Source of the DNA: JASGDN01 sp049841275
GTDB lineage: Bacteria; Chloroflexota; Chloroflexia; Thermomicrobiales; UBA6265
Assembly (NCBI GenBank): GCA_049841275.1
Contig: JASGDN010000059.1
Coordinates: 1-64,000 of the forward strand
DNA length: 64,000 nucleotides
Reading direction: 5' to 3'
In this document: piece after piece, positions 34,639 through 43,668 of the stretch
How the letters are laid out: the number at the start of each line of letters is the position of its first letter
Position numbering within the stretch: the stretch's first letter is position 1
Translations under genes and position numbers: made by a program
The notes under the pieces: model-generated
Databases searched by the model: none
The model's input: the letters and a program-made list of their open reading frames with translations, nothing else
What the model was told of the DNA's origin: nothing

Positions 34639-35103
34639 TCAGGAGACGGCGGTCGGCATCACGGCATCGCTCACTGGCGACGCAGCAACGCCCTTACGGG
34701 CGATCAGGTCGGCCAGCGTCGTGGAGTCGAGCGCCTCGGCGATCGAGTCGCGAACCTTCAGCCAGATCGGGCGCGTTTCGCAGCCATCGATCAGCGGACA
34801 GGTCTGCTCGGTCAGGTCCTCGGAAACGCACTCCATCGGCGCAACCGGGCCTTCCATCACGCGATACACGTCGCCAATACGAATCTCCCCCGGCGTGCGG
34901 GAAAGCGTGTAGCCGCCGTGAGCGCCTCGCTTGCTTTCGACAAGCCCGGCCCGACGCAACGGCGCGATCAGTTGTTCGAGATAGGCGGTAGGAACAGACG
35001 ATTCCTTGGCGATCTCAGTGATGGACATCGGCCCATCGCCGTAGTGGTGCGCGAGCGCCACCATGGCCCGCACCCCATATTCACCCCGCGTCGAGACTTT
35101 CAT
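34639..35103 (-). CDS. Rrf2 family (IscR-like) transcriptional regulator
   Basis: The Met at 35103 gives 154 residues and the usual MKVSTRGEYGVRAM start; the reading frame extends to 35178 but the promoter lies there. An N-terminal winged helix includes SITEIAKESSVPTAYLEQLIAPLRRAGLV and the RGAHGGYTLSR wing. Three Cys residues, C92, C102 and C108, resemble the cluster-binding set of IscR, although the first gap is 9 residues instead of the usual 5. The protein probably senses Fe-S status and controls itself and iscS. Confidence 0.9.
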   Translation of the reverse strand: MKVSTRGEYGVRAMVALAHHYGDGPMSITEIAKESSVPTAYLEQLIAPLRRAGLVESKRGAHGGYTLSRTPGEIRIGDVYRVMEGPVAPMECVSEDLTEQTCPLIDGCETRPIWLKVRDSIAEALDSTTLADLIARKGVAASPVSDAVMPTAVS

Positions 35104-35149
35104 GTTGTGGACCTCCGGTGGGGGCGAGCTGACGAAACTATTCCCTGAA

Positions 35150-35178
35150 ACGATACTCGGAATTGGCGATCTCGTCAA
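35150..35178 (-). promoter_or_regulatory. Promoter of the Rrf2-iscS unit
   Basis: On the minus strand TTGACG (35178-35173) and TATCGT (35155-35150) are 17 bases apart. An ATTCC-N14-GGAAT dyad spans the -10 box and could be the Rrf2 site (inference). Confidence 0.5.
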
Positions 35179-35196
35179 TGGTTGTGAGAATGATTC

Positions 35197-36594
35197 CTAT
35201 TTCCCAGCCCGCGGGCGGAAGGTATCGGCGATCGCCTGCTTCCAGTCATCGGGCAGGCCGATCCACTGCGGCACGATGCCTGGCGCGATCTGCCGGTAGA
35301 GATGCACGAAGCGATCGGCGGTGAAGATACCCCGATAGAGGCCGTCCTCCGTCACCGGCACCGCCCAGCGATTGCTCTCATTCATCTGCCGCTGTACGTC
35401 GTAGATGGAATCGTCGGTATCGGCGACGTAGATCGCCGAGTCCATCAGGTCCCCCACCAGCGTGTCGCCATGCCCACCGCGCAACGCCTCCAGCAGGTCC
35501 GCCCGCCAGAGCATGCCAAGCACATAGCCGTTCTCCGTCACCACGATGTCGCGTGGCCCTCCCCGCAACGCGAACGTCAGCGGGCGCTCGGGCGAGATAC
35601 CACCCATGTCCCACAAGGCATACGAACCGACACGCAACCGTCGCATCGCACTTTCCACCCGCACCATGCGACCTTCCACCTGCGCGGCGACCAAAACGAA
35701 GACCCCCATCACACCAATGGGAACAGACCTCGTCACGACGCCGACGGCCATCATCGCCAATGCCAGGAACGTCCCCAACCGCACCGCGATCCGGGTCGCC
35801 CGTTCCCGGCCCATCGAGGGGCTCAGCGCTGCCCGCAAGACATGGCCGCCATCCAGAGGAAAAGCCGGGAAGAGGTTAAACGCGAAGATGAAAAGATTCG
35901 TGAGGGCGAGATACGCCAGAAACGACGCCGGTGTCATCTCGCCGTAGAGCACACCTCCCGGCACCAGTACGTCCATTCCGAGCGTCGCGCCAAGCAGGAA
36001 CAGCGCCGGCATCAGGGCAACGAAGAGCGCCAGGTTCATGAAGGGACCGGCGAGAGAAATCATCAGTTCGGCACGCGGCGTTTCCGGCGCTTGCTCGATC
36101 CGCGCCACGCCGTTGAACGGCCAGAGCGTGATGTCCAGCACGCGGATGCCATACTGCTGCGCCATGGCGCAATGCCCAAGCTCGTGGAGCAGGACCGAGA
36201 GCACGATCAAGACGACGAAGAGGCACCCGAGCGCGAACGGGACGATTCCGCCGTGCGGCCCGAATCCCCACTGATAGACGACCCAGAGAAAAACGAGCGC
36301 AAAGGTAGGATGGACGTTGACATCAACGCCATAGAGCCGCCCGATATGGTATGCGCGAAAGATGCCCAGCCGACTTCTCGCTTGCCCGCGAGGGCGAGGA
36401 AACGATATCCAGAACGCCACGGCCCCCAGAACGACGGCCATCCACCCCCATGGTACCAAGACTGCGAAGGAAAGAAGGAGACTCCCCGGGACTGACGAGC
36501 ATCTCTGGCAGATTGTTCTGTCCAGAAATACATAGCAAGGTCCTTGCCACACATTCACGCCCTTGCCTATACTGGGTTCATGCGAACTTGCCAT
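35197..36594 (-). CDS. M50 site-2 protease with C-terminal CBS pair
   Basis: The 465-residue membrane protease has HELGH in a TM helix near residue 137, and FPAFPLDGGHVL as the second zinc motif near 243. Several hydrophobic segments fill residues 38-300. The C-terminal 130 residues look like two CBS motifs (DIVVTENGYVLGMLWRADLLEAL and AVPVTEDGLYRGIFTADRFV), as in the SpoIVFB-like CBS branch of M50. CBS modules may tie proteolysis to nucleotide levels. The start is uncertain: the first ATG (36594) overlaps the rpoN promoter, and later starts are possible. Confidence 0.85.
   Translation of the reverse strand: MASSHEPSIGKGVNVWQGPCYVFLDRTICQRCSSVPGSLLLSFAVLVPWGWMAVVLGAVAFWISFPRPRGQARSRLGIFRAYHIGRLYGVDVNVHPTFALVFLWVVYQWGFGPHGGIVPFALGCLFVVLIVLSVLLHELGHCAMAQQYGIRVLDITLWPFNGVARIEQAPETPRAELMISLAGPFMNLALFVALMPALFLLGATLGMDVLVPGGVLYGEMTPASFLAYLALTNLFIFAFNLFPAFPLDGGHVLRAALSPSMGRERATRIAVRLGTFLALAMMAVGVVTRSVPIGVMGVFVLVAAQVEGRMVRVESAMRRLRVGSYALWDMGGISPERPLTFALRGGPRDIVVTENGYVLGMLWRADLLEALRGGHGDTLVGDLMDSAIYVADTDDSIYDVQRQMNESNRWAVPVTEDGLYRGIFTADRFVHLYRQIAPGIVPQWIGLPDDWKQAIADTFRPRAGK
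36544..36573 (+). promoter_or_regulatory. Sigma-70-type promoter for rpoN
   Basis: TTGCCA (36544-36549) and TATACT (36568-36573) with an 18-base spacer. The expected transcript starts about 100 bases before the sigma-54 gene. Confidence 0.5.
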
Positions 36595-36680
36595 GCATGG
36601 ACCTTCACGATCACAAATCTCATCCTGCGGCCCGCTGACACGAGGCTTCGTTCCAGTTCCGCGCCCCGAAGGAGCACCCG

Positions 36681-38159
36681 ATGAGCTGGATGGAAGCAGG
36701 GTACGAGTATGGCCAGGAGATGCGGGCGTGGGTTTCGCCCAGCCTGATCGAGGCGAACTACATCCTCAGCCTCTCCCAGCAGGAACTCCAGCAGGTCATC
36801 GAACAGGAGATGGCCGGCAATCCCGCCCTTGAGGTAGAGGACCGCGCGACCTGCCCGACCTGCGGCAACGTCCTCGACGGCACCTGGTGCCCAACCTGCA
36901 TGCAGGATGTCCGCGTGCGCACCGAGGAGTCTGCCTACGATTCGTGGGAGGACTTCCCGGAACAGGCGATCACCGCGATCGCCGGCGGTCAGGACGAATC
37001 GGACTTCGACCCGATGACGCTGGTCGCATCGAGCGAGTCCATCCTCGATCAGATCCTTGTCGACGTGCGGACCGTGCTGGACGAACGCGGATCTGCGATC
37101 GCCGAGTACCTGCTCGAATCGCTCGATGAGCGCGGATTCCTCACCAATCCCCTCGACGCGATCGCCGAGCTCACCGGTCTCGATGAAGAGGATCTGCAAG
37201 AAGCACTGGACGTGATCCGCGATGTCGCCCCCGTCGGCGTTGGCGCGCACGACCTTCGCGAATGCCTGCTGCTCCAGACGGCCTACCTCATCGAGACGGG
37301 ACACGATGTGCCGGCGGCCACCATCCCGATCGTCGACCGCGCACTGACCGAGTTCGGGGCGCACAAGTACGGTCAGATCGCTCGCGACCTCGGCATCTCG
37401 ATGGAGGAAATCGAAACGGCGCGCGACTTCATCCGCGAGTACCTGAACCCGTTTCCGTTACAGTCCGATCAGGGCCGGACGTGGCGAAGCCCTTCCGATT
37501 CCACCTACGTCGCCCCCGATGTCGTCATCTCGTTACGAGACGACGACCTTGTGGTGGAGGTGGTCGACAGCAAGTATTTCCACCTCCGCACCAACGCCCT
37601 CTACGACCAGCTGGCAGGGCAGTTCGCACGGCGAAAGTCGCTCCCGCAACGCGTGGCCGAGGTTCCGGACGACATCCGGACGGCTGCCAGCACCGTGTCG
37701 GGCGAGGACAAGGATCACGTCCGCCTCTACACGAACCGGGCAAGGATGTTCATCTCCAACATCCAGCAGCGCCGCGATACCCTGCTTCGGATCAGCCAGT
37801 GCATCTGCGAATTGCAGGAGAGCTTCCTGCGGGGTGGCGTGCGCGAACTACGGCCGCTCACTCGCGCGGTGGTAGCGCAGCAGGTCGGCGTCCACGAATC
37901 CACGGTCAGCCGCGCCACGGCCAGCAAGTACGTGATGCTGCCGAACCGGAAGGTCATTCCCTTCTCGGATTTCTTCACGCCATCGCTGAGCACGAAGGAC
38001 ATCATCAAGGAACTGATCGTCGAGGAGTCGCGCAAGGGCACGTCGCTGACCGATCGCAAGATCTGCGATCTCCTGCTCCAGCGAGGCGTGCGGATCGCCC
38101 GGCGCACCGTGGCGAAGTACCGGGCCGAGCTGGGCATCCTGCCGTCCACGATGCGCTGA
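36681..38159 (+). CDS. rpoN: RNA polymerase sigma-54 factor with inserted zinc ribbon
   Basis: The 492-residue sigma-54 recognises -24/-12 promoters and needs an AAA+ activator. The core-binding and DNA-binding regions are normal: a helix-turn-helix around VVAQQVGVHESTVSRATASKYV and the RpoN box ARRTVAKYRAELGI at the end. Region I is unusual. It reads LSQQELQQVIEQEMAGNPALE without the common Gln-rich lead, and is followed directly by a four-Cys zinc ribbon (C58, C61, C70, C73). No enhancer-binding protein gene is in this window, nor did I find a clear -24/-12 site. Confidence 0.93.
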   Translation: MSWMEAGYEYGQEMRAWVSPSLIEANYILSLSQQELQQVIEQEMAGNPALEVEDRATCPTCGNVLDGTWCPTCMQDVRVRTEESAYDSWEDFPEQAITAIAGGQDESDFDPMTLVASSESILDQILVDVRTVLDERGSAIAEYLLESLDERGFLTNPLDAIAELTGLDEEDLQEALDVIRDVAPVGVGAHDLRECLLLQTAYLIETGHDVPAATIPIVDRALTEFGAHKYGQIARDLGISMEEIETARDFIREYLNPFPLQSDQGRTWRSPSDSTYVAPDVVISLRDDDLVVEVVDSKYFHLRTNALYDQLAGQFARRKSLPQRVAEVPDDIRTAASTVSGEDKDHVRLYTNRARMFISNIQQRRDTLLRISQCICELQESFLRGGVRELRPLTRAVVAQQVGVHESTVSRATASKYVMLPNRKVIPFSDFFTPSLSTKDIIKELIVEESRKGTSLTDRKICDLLLQRGVRIARRTVAKYRAELGILPSTMR

Positions 38160-38165
38160 ACGACC

Positions 38166-38202
38166 CGAGACGGCGGCGGGGTGATGTCCTGCCGCCGTCT
38201 CG
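38166..38202. terminator. Bidirectional terminator between rpoN and livF
   Basis: A 12-bp perfect stem (38166-38177 with 38191-38202) between two convergent genes. Confidence 0.65.
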
Positions 38203-38219
38203 TCATATCCCTTGCAGGG

Positions 38220-38948
38220 TCATTCCTCGCCGAGGTACGCCTTCCGCACGAGGTCGTTCTGCATCAACGCAGACCCTGTATCCGAAAGCACGATCTGCCC
38301 GGTCTGGATCACGTACCCACGGTCGGCGATGGCCAGGGCCATCAGCGCGTTCTGCTCGACCAGCAGCACGGGCGTGCCTTGCTGGTTCACCTGCTTCACG
38401 ATCTCGAAGATCTGCTCCACCAGGATGGGTGCGAGTCCCATCGATGGCTCGTCCAGCAGCAACAAGCGTGGCTTCGACATCAGCGCCCGCCCGATGGCGA
38501 GCATCTGCTGCTCACCGCCGGAGAGGGTTCCTGCCTTCTGGTTGATTCGCTCCTGCAGCCGCGGGAACAGGTCGTAGACCCGCGCCAGGTCGGAAGGATC
38601 GACTCTCCCGTGCAGGAAGGCTCCCATTTCGAGGTTCTCGAGCACCGTCATCCGGGGAAAGACGCGGCGGCCCTCCGGGGACTGGGCGATGCCGGTCGCG
38701 GCCACCTTGTGCGCGGGCAGACCGCTGATTCGGTATCCCTCCAGCAGGACATCGCCAACGCGGGGAGCGAGCAATCCGGAGATCGTCCGCAGCGTGGTGC
38801 TCTTGCCGGCGCCGTTCGCCCCGATCAGGGTAACGATCTCCCCGGCGTTCACTGCCAGCGAGATGCCCTTCAGGGCGTGGATCTGTCCATAGTATGTGTG
38901 AACGTCGCGCAATTCGAGCATCGGGGGCGTCGCCTGGGTCGCACTCAT
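38220..38948 (-). CDS. livF: Branched-chain amino acid ABC transporter ATPase LivF
   Basis: The 242-residue ATPase has the LivF hallmarks: VHTYYGQIHALKGISL, Walker A GANGAGKST, the GRRVFPRMTVLENLEMG stretch, signature LSGGEQQM, and Walker B LLLLDEPSMGLAPI. It energises uptake together with LivG. It is the last gene of livJ-H-M-G-F on the minus strand, and its start overlaps the livG stop (38945-38948). Confidence 0.95.
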   Translation of the reverse strand: MSATQATPPMLELRDVHTYYGQIHALKGISLAVNAGEIVTLIGANGAGKSTTLRTISGLLAPRVGDVLLEGYRISGLPAHKVAATGIAQSPEGRRVFPRMTVLENLEMGAFLHGRVDPSDLARVYDLFPRLQERINQKAGTLSGGEQQMLAIGRALMSKPRLLLLDEPSMGLAPILVEQIFEIVKQVNQQGTPVLLVEQNALMALAIADRGYVIQTGQIVLSDTGSALMQNDLVRKAYLGEE

Positions 38949-39844
38949 GCGCTCGCCTCCTGGGTGACGGACGGGCCGTCTCCAGCCATCTCATGCAGGA
39001 TCTCTGAAGCGCCCTTGCCGAGATAGGCCTCGACCACCTTCGGGTCACGCTGGACGTCGGCAGGCAGCCCCTCCGCAATCCTGGTTCCGTGATCGAGAAC
39101 GGTCACGTAATCGGAAATGCCCATTACCATCTTCATGTCATGCTCGATCAGCAGAATCGTCAGGTTCAGGTCGTCCCGAATCTGCTCGATGAACTGCTTC
39201 AGCCCATCGGTCTCCCGTGGGTTCATGCCAGCGGTCGGCTCATCGAGCAGGAGCAGCCGGGGATCGCTCGCCAGCGCACGCGAGATCTCGAGCCGGCGCT
39301 GGTCACCATAGGAGAGATTGCGCGCCGTGACATCGGCGAACCGCCCAAGGTTCACGTAGTCGAGAATCTCGTACGCCCGGGAGCGCGCCATCAGTTCCTC
39401 GCGCATCACTCCTCTCCCACGAGCCATCGCCATCAGCGGATTCGTTCGCAGGCGGCTGTGCATGCCGACCATGACGTTCTCCAGCACGGACATGTTGCCA
39501 AAGAGGCGGATGTTCTGGAACGTCCGCGAGATGCCGAGGTCCGTGATCTGGTCCGGCCGGAGCGAGCCGCCGAACATCCCGGCGTTCTCACGATGGAGCG
39601 GGCGTCCCTCGAAGATGATCTCCCCGGCGGTCGGCCGGTAGATCCCCGCGATCAAGTTGAAGAACGTCGTCTTGCCGGCGCCGTTCGGGCCGATCACGCT
39701 GGAGATGCTTCCCTGCGGAATCGCCATGGACACGGAATCCACGGCAACCAGCCCACCGAACCGCATGGTCACGTTCTTGGCGCTGAGGATCGGCGGGTTG
39801 TCGAGCACCGCCGGCCGTCCGGTTGCGGGTGCTGTGCTGGCCAT
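38945..39844 (-). CDS. livG: Branched-chain amino acid ABC transporter ATPase LivG
   Basis: The 299-residue protein carries Walker A GPNGAGKTT, the LivG-specific ISRTFQNIRLFGNMSVLENVMVGMH segment (residues about 108-132), signature LSYGDQRRLEI and Walker B LLLLDEPTAGMNPRE. A 25-residue N-terminal extension and a 20-residue tail are unremarkable. It is 2 bases after livM and coupled to livF. Confidence 0.95.
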   Translation of the reverse strand: MASTAPATGRPAVLDNPPILSAKNVTMRFGGLVAVDSVSMAIPQGSISSVIGPNGAGKTTFFNLIAGIYRPTAGEIIFEGRPLHRENAGMFGGSLRPDQITDLGISRTFQNIRLFGNMSVLENVMVGMHSRLRTNPLMAMARGRGVMREELMARSRAYEILDYVNLGRFADVTARNLSYGDQRRLEISRALASDPRLLLLDEPTAGMNPRETDGLKQFIEQIRDDLNLTILLIEHDMKMVMGISDYVTVLDHGTRIAEGLPADVQRDPKVVEAYLGKGASEILHEMAGDGPSVTQEASA

Positions 39845-39846
39845 CC

Positions 39847-41082
39847 CTACTCCCCCCGTCCATCGACGGCGATTGCTCCCGCCCGCGCCTCGACCAATTC
39901 CTCACGAGCCAGTTCCGGATCGTCCTCGTCGCCGGACATCTCCGCCGCGCGCTGGGCGGACGGAAAGAGACCGCCTGGCCGGATGAGCATCACCAGCACC
40001 AAGGCAAGGCCGAAGATCAGGAAACGGTCGGAGGTCACATCGTGGTTCTGGATGGGATCGCCGACGAACCCGAGTCCGAGGTCGGATATGCGCCGTCCGA
40101 TCCAGTGCAGCGGCTCGTTCAACTCCCGCGCCAGAATCCGGTCGAAGAAGCCGATGATCAACGATCCGCCGATCACGCCGTAGACATTGCCGAGGCCGCC
40201 CAGGATGACCATCGCCAGGATCATCGTGGAGACGGAGAACTGGAACTGGTCGGGATACACCACGCGCACGTAGCCGGAATAGACCGCACCGGCGAAACCG
40301 GAGAACGATGCGCCAAGGGCGAACGCCCACAGCTTCGTGCTCGTGAGATTGATGCCCATGCTGGAAGCCGCGATCTCGTCTTCCCGGATCGCCTGCCATG
40401 CACGGCCGATGCGGGAATCGTAGAGCCGGGTGATCAGCCAGAGCGAGAAGAGGACCACGAGAATGATCAGCCAGTACCAGTTCCGTTGATGGTTGGCGTC
40501 GAAGACGATCTCGTGCCCACCAGGAAGCGGGATGCTCGGCGGGCGGGCGATCTGGCCGATGCCCTGGGGACCGCGCGTGATCGTCTGGGCATTCGTGAAG
40601 AAGGCAGGGACGATTTCGCCAAAGCCGAGCGTCACGATCGCGAGGTAGTCACCGCGCAACCGCAGCGTCGGCGCGCCGAGCAGCACGCCAAAGATTGCCG
40701 CGACGATCCAGGCGATGATCATCGCCGGCCAGAAATGCTGGAGGACCCCAGGAACCACGCCCTTCTGCACGAAGAAGCTGTTCGGCGAGGTGAGGAACGC
40801 CGTCGTATAGGCGCCGATCACGAAGAACGCCACGTACCCGAGGTCCAGCAGGCCAGCGTACCCGACGACGATGTTGAGCCCCATCGCCAGGATCACGAAG
40901 ACCATCATCGGCACGAACGCGCCGAGCTGGTTGAAGCCGAAGAACGAGTCGAGGAACGGATAGATAACCGCGATCGCCGTGCCGATGGCGATCCATTTCA
41001 GGCGCTGGCGCTCACCGTCCTTCCGACGCGCCAGCCATGCTTCGGCCTTGGAAAGTCCACTGGATGTCACTACTGCCGCCAT
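39847..41082 (-). CDS. livM: Branched-chain amino acid ABC transporter permease LivM
   Basis: The 411-residue permease has about ten hydrophobic segments. GLNIVVGYAGLLDLGYVAFFVIGAYTTAFL and RLRGDYLAIVTLGFGEI are LivM signatures, and the EDEIAASSMGINLTSTKLWAFALGASFSGFAGAVY stretch is the coupling-helix region that contacts the ATPases. A charged tail of about 60 residues follows. It forms the channel with LivH. Confidence 0.94.
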   Translation of the reverse strand: MAAVVTSSGLSKAEAWLARRKDGERQRLKWIAIGTAIAVIYPFLDSFFGFNQLGAFVPMMVFVILAMGLNIVVGYAGLLDLGYVAFFVIGAYTTAFLTSPNSFFVQKGVVPGVLQHFWPAMIIAWIVAAIFGVLLGAPTLRLRGDYLAIVTLGFGEIVPAFFTNAQTITRGPQGIGQIARPPSIPLPGGHEIVFDANHQRNWYWLIILVVLFSLWLITRLYDSRIGRAWQAIREDEIAASSMGINLTSTKLWAFALGASFSGFAGAVYSGYVRVVYPDQFQFSVSTMILAMVILGGLGNVYGVIGGSLIIGFFDRILARELNEPLHWIGRRISDLGLGFVGDPIQNHDVTSDRFLIFGLALVLVMLIRPGGLFPSAQRAAEMSGDEDDPELAREELVEARAGAIAVDGRGE

Positions 41083-41104
41083 ACAACCACCTCCCCGGCG
41101 TGGC

Positions 41105-42094
41105 TCATACCTTCTCCGAGGTGGTTTGCCCGAAGAGTCCCGACGGCCGGAAGATCAGCACGATGACGAGGATGCCGAAGATGACGGTCCCAGTCCACTG
41201 GCTTCCCCAACCGCTGATGTACTGCCCCATGAACCCGTCGCTGAACGACCAGATCATGCCGATGATGTATCCCCCGACCACCGCGCCGCCGAGATTGCCG
41301 ATTCCGCCGAGGACCGCCGCCGTGAACGCGAACAGACCATACTGGAATCCCATCTGGAAGCGGCCCGAATTGTTGTAGAAGATCGCGACCATACCGGCAG
41401 CCCCGGCGAGCCCGCCTCCCAACAGGAACGCCGTCGCGATGGTGCGGTTGATGTCGATGCCCATCAGGGCGGACGCCTCGCGGTCCTGGGCCGTGGCGCG
41501 CATGGCGGTACCGATGCGGGTTCGGTAGACGAACCAGGAGAGCAGGATCAGGAGCGGGATCGTGATGCCAATGACGAAGACATCGAGCAGCCGCAGGCGG
41601 AGCGTCGAGTCCGCGAAGAGATCGCGGAGAATCGGCCACTCCTTGAGGACGTTGTAGGTGCGAAACTTCCGGGGGATCAGGTCGGGTCCAGAGAAGGGCC
41701 GCGACCCTTTCCAGTAGATGCCGATATTCTGCAGGATGAAACTGACGCCGATGGCGGCGATCAGCGGCGCCAGGCGCGGCGCGTTGCGCAGCCGGCGATA
41801 GGCAAGCGTATCGATCGTCACATTCAGCAGACCACTGAACACCATCGATCCGAGGAGGCATAGCGCCAGCACCAGCAGGATGGCGCCGTAGGACGATTCG
41901 GACGTCACGCCCGATACCGCCGCGATGGTGACGGCGAAGAATGCCCCCATCATGAAGACCTCGCCATGGGCGAAGTTGATCAGCTCGATGATGCCGTAAA
42001 CCAGGGTATATCCAAGAGCAATCAACGCAATGAGTGATCCCGTCGCCATCCCGATGATGACGAACTGGAAGAAGAGCGTCCAGTCGACATGCAT
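41105..42094 (-). CDS. livH: Branched-chain amino acid ABC transporter permease LivH
   Basis: The 329-residue permease shows the LivH start (GMATGSLIALIALGYTLVYGIIELINFAHGEVFMMGAF) and the RATAQDREASALMGIDINRTIATAFLLGG coupling region, then VLGGIGNLGGAVVGGYIIG near the end. About eight TM helices are visible. It follows livJ after a 180-base gap that holds a hairpin, so its level is probably lower than that of the binding protein. Confidence 0.94.
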   Translation of the reverse strand: MHVDWTLFFQFVIIGMATGSLIALIALGYTLVYGIIELINFAHGEVFMMGAFFAVTIAAVSGVTSESSYGAILLVLALCLLGSMVFSGLLNVTIDTLAYRRLRNAPRLAPLIAAIGVSFILQNIGIYWKGSRPFSGPDLIPRKFRTYNVLKEWPILRDLFADSTLRLRLLDVFVIGITIPLLILLSWFVYRTRIGTAMRATAQDREASALMGIDINRTIATAFLLGGGLAGAAGMVAIFYNNSGRFQMGFQYGLFAFTAAVLGGIGNLGGAVVGGYIIGMIWSFSDGFMGQYISGWGSQWTGTVIFGILVIVLIFRPSGLFGQTTSEKV

Positions 42095-42232
42095 GGTTCA
42101 CACCTGGTCTCAAACCCCGCCCGATCCAGGGACCGGACGCAACCGCCGCCGCCGTGAAGCGAACAATCCGCGCTGGCCCTCGAACGATCGATCGGGTCAA
42201 GCATCGGCGTCCGCCGTTCACCGCCGGAACGA

Positions 42233-42266
42233 GCGAGCGGCCGGACGTTCTCGCCCGGCCGCTCGC
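42233..42266 (-). terminator. Hairpin between livJ and livH
   Basis: A 12-bp perfect stem (42233-42244 with 42255-42266) starts 11 bases after the livJ stop. It could end most transcripts after the binding protein or protect that message, giving more LivJ than permease. Confidence 0.6.
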
Positions 42267-42276
42267 AGTCGGGAGC

Positions 42277-43668
42277 TTACTCCGCGACTCCAATGACTTT
42301 CTGGAAGACGATCTTGCCGTCCTTGATCTCGTTGAGCGAGATCGTAGTGGCGGTGGTATCGCCGGTCGGACCGAAGCTCCAGGTTCCGATCAGGCCGCGG
42401 AAGTCCGCGGTAGCCATACCGGTTTCGAGGATCTTCGCGCGATCCTTCTCGCCAACCTTGTCGATCGCCTGAAGCACGGCGATGGCACACTCGAAGGAAT
42501 AGACCGCGTACGGGTCCGGATCGTGGCCAAGCCGGTCGGTCATCGCCTTGTACCAGTCGGCACCGATGCCTTCAAGGGCCGTCGGCGGAAGGCCGCCGAA
42601 CGTCACGAACGAGCCTTCGGCCGCGTCGCCAGAACCATCGACATATGCCTGATTGGCCACACCGTCCGGCCCCATGATGGTCACGTCGTCGACCGAGAGC
42701 ACATCGCGGAGATCCTGGACGAGCTTCGGCACATTCTGGTCCACGATGGCGCCGATGTAGACGAAGTCGACGCCAGCGTTGGCGATCTTGGTTGCCAGCG
42801 CCTGATACTCTGGCGCCTTGGCGTCGTAGGCTTCGAAGCCAGCGACGGTACCGCCGAGCTTGGTGAAGGTGGTCTGGAAGACGGAAGCGACGCCCTTGCC
42901 ATACGTCTGGTTGTCATGGAGCACGTAGGCGTTCTTGGCGCCCTTCTCGTTGATCGCCCAGTTCGCCGAAGCAGCGCCCTGGATGTCGTCCGCCGGAACC
43001 AGGCGGGCGAAGTTGCGCTTGCCGGTCGCGGAATAGAGCACGTCCGGATAGCCTTCCGGATTCGCATCGTTCTCCTTGGTCAGCTGCACGGCGGTCGCGG
43101 CCGGAGAGATCTGGAACATCCCCGCACCGTTGGTAATTGGAATCGAGACCTCGGCAGCGCCGGAGTTGTAGGTCGCGATGTAGGCAACGGCGTCCGGATC
43201 GTTGATGACCTCGGTGGCGTTCTGCGATTCCGTCGTGGCATCCCACGATCCATTGTTCGCCGCAACGCCGTCGTCCATCGCGGTGTACTTGATGGCGAAC
43301 CCGCCGGCTGCTCCACCCCAGATCTCGACGGCGTACTTCACGGCCTCAGCCGAGTCGGCACCGATCTGCTCGTTCGCGCCGGACATCGGCCACGAGGAAT
43401 AGAGGTTGATCGTGCCCTTGCTGGTGTCGGTCGAATGCTCGACACCCGCCACACCGAGGCCATCCGTGGTGAGCGCCGTCGCGCCCAGCACATCGGACGA
43501 ACCGCCCGCGGGAGATGCTTCCGGAGAAGCCTGGGCAAACGCGGAGCCGGCCTGCAGCACGGCTGCGGCGCCAACACCAAGCGCCGACGCCCGCATGAGG
43601 AATGTCCGCCGATCAATGGAGCCGTTGCGGAATTGCTGGACCAGCGCTTCGAAACGCGAATCAGTCAT
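42277..43668 (-). CDS. livJ: Branched-chain amino acid-type ABC substrate-binding protein, Tat signal
   Basis: The 463-residue protein begins with a twin-arginine signal (DRRTFLMRASALGVGAAAV) and a Ser/Pro/Ala linker after residue 45. The mature part is a type I periplasmic-binding fold: INLYSSWPMSGANEQIG, INDPDAVAYIATYNSGAAEVSIPI, YVLHDNQTYGKGVASVF and GPDGVANQAYV are the usual ligand-cleft strands. AGGAGG lies 10 bases ahead of the ATG. It captures Leu, Ile, Val or related amides for LivHMGF; the exact ligand is not shown. Confidence 0.92.
   Translation of the reverse strand: MTDSRFEALVQQFRNGSIDRRTFLMRASALGVGAAAVLQAGSAFAQASPEASPAGGSSDVLGATALTTDGLGVAGVEHSTDTSKGTINLYSSWPMSGANEQIGADSAEAVKYAVEIWGGAAGGFAIKYTAMDDGVAANNGSWDATTESQNATEVINDPDAVAYIATYNSGAAEVSIPITNGAGMFQISPAATAVQLTKENDANPEGYPDVLYSATGKRNFARLVPADDIQGAASANWAINEKGAKNAYVLHDNQTYGKGVASVFQTTFTKLGGTVAGFEAYDAKAPEYQALATKIANAGVDFVYIGAIVDQNVPKLVQDLRDVLSVDDVTIMGPDGVANQAYVDGSGDAAEGSFVTFGGLPPTALEGIGADWYKAMTDRLGHDPDPYAVYSFECAIAVLQAIDKVGEKDRAKILETGMATADFRGLIGTWSFGPTGDTTATTISLNEIKDGKIVFQKVIGVAE

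Noticed and set aside
33526..35148. 540-codon plus-strand frame opposite iscS and its regulator
   Set aside because: It spans two convincing minus-strand genes and the terminator between them, which real genes would not do.
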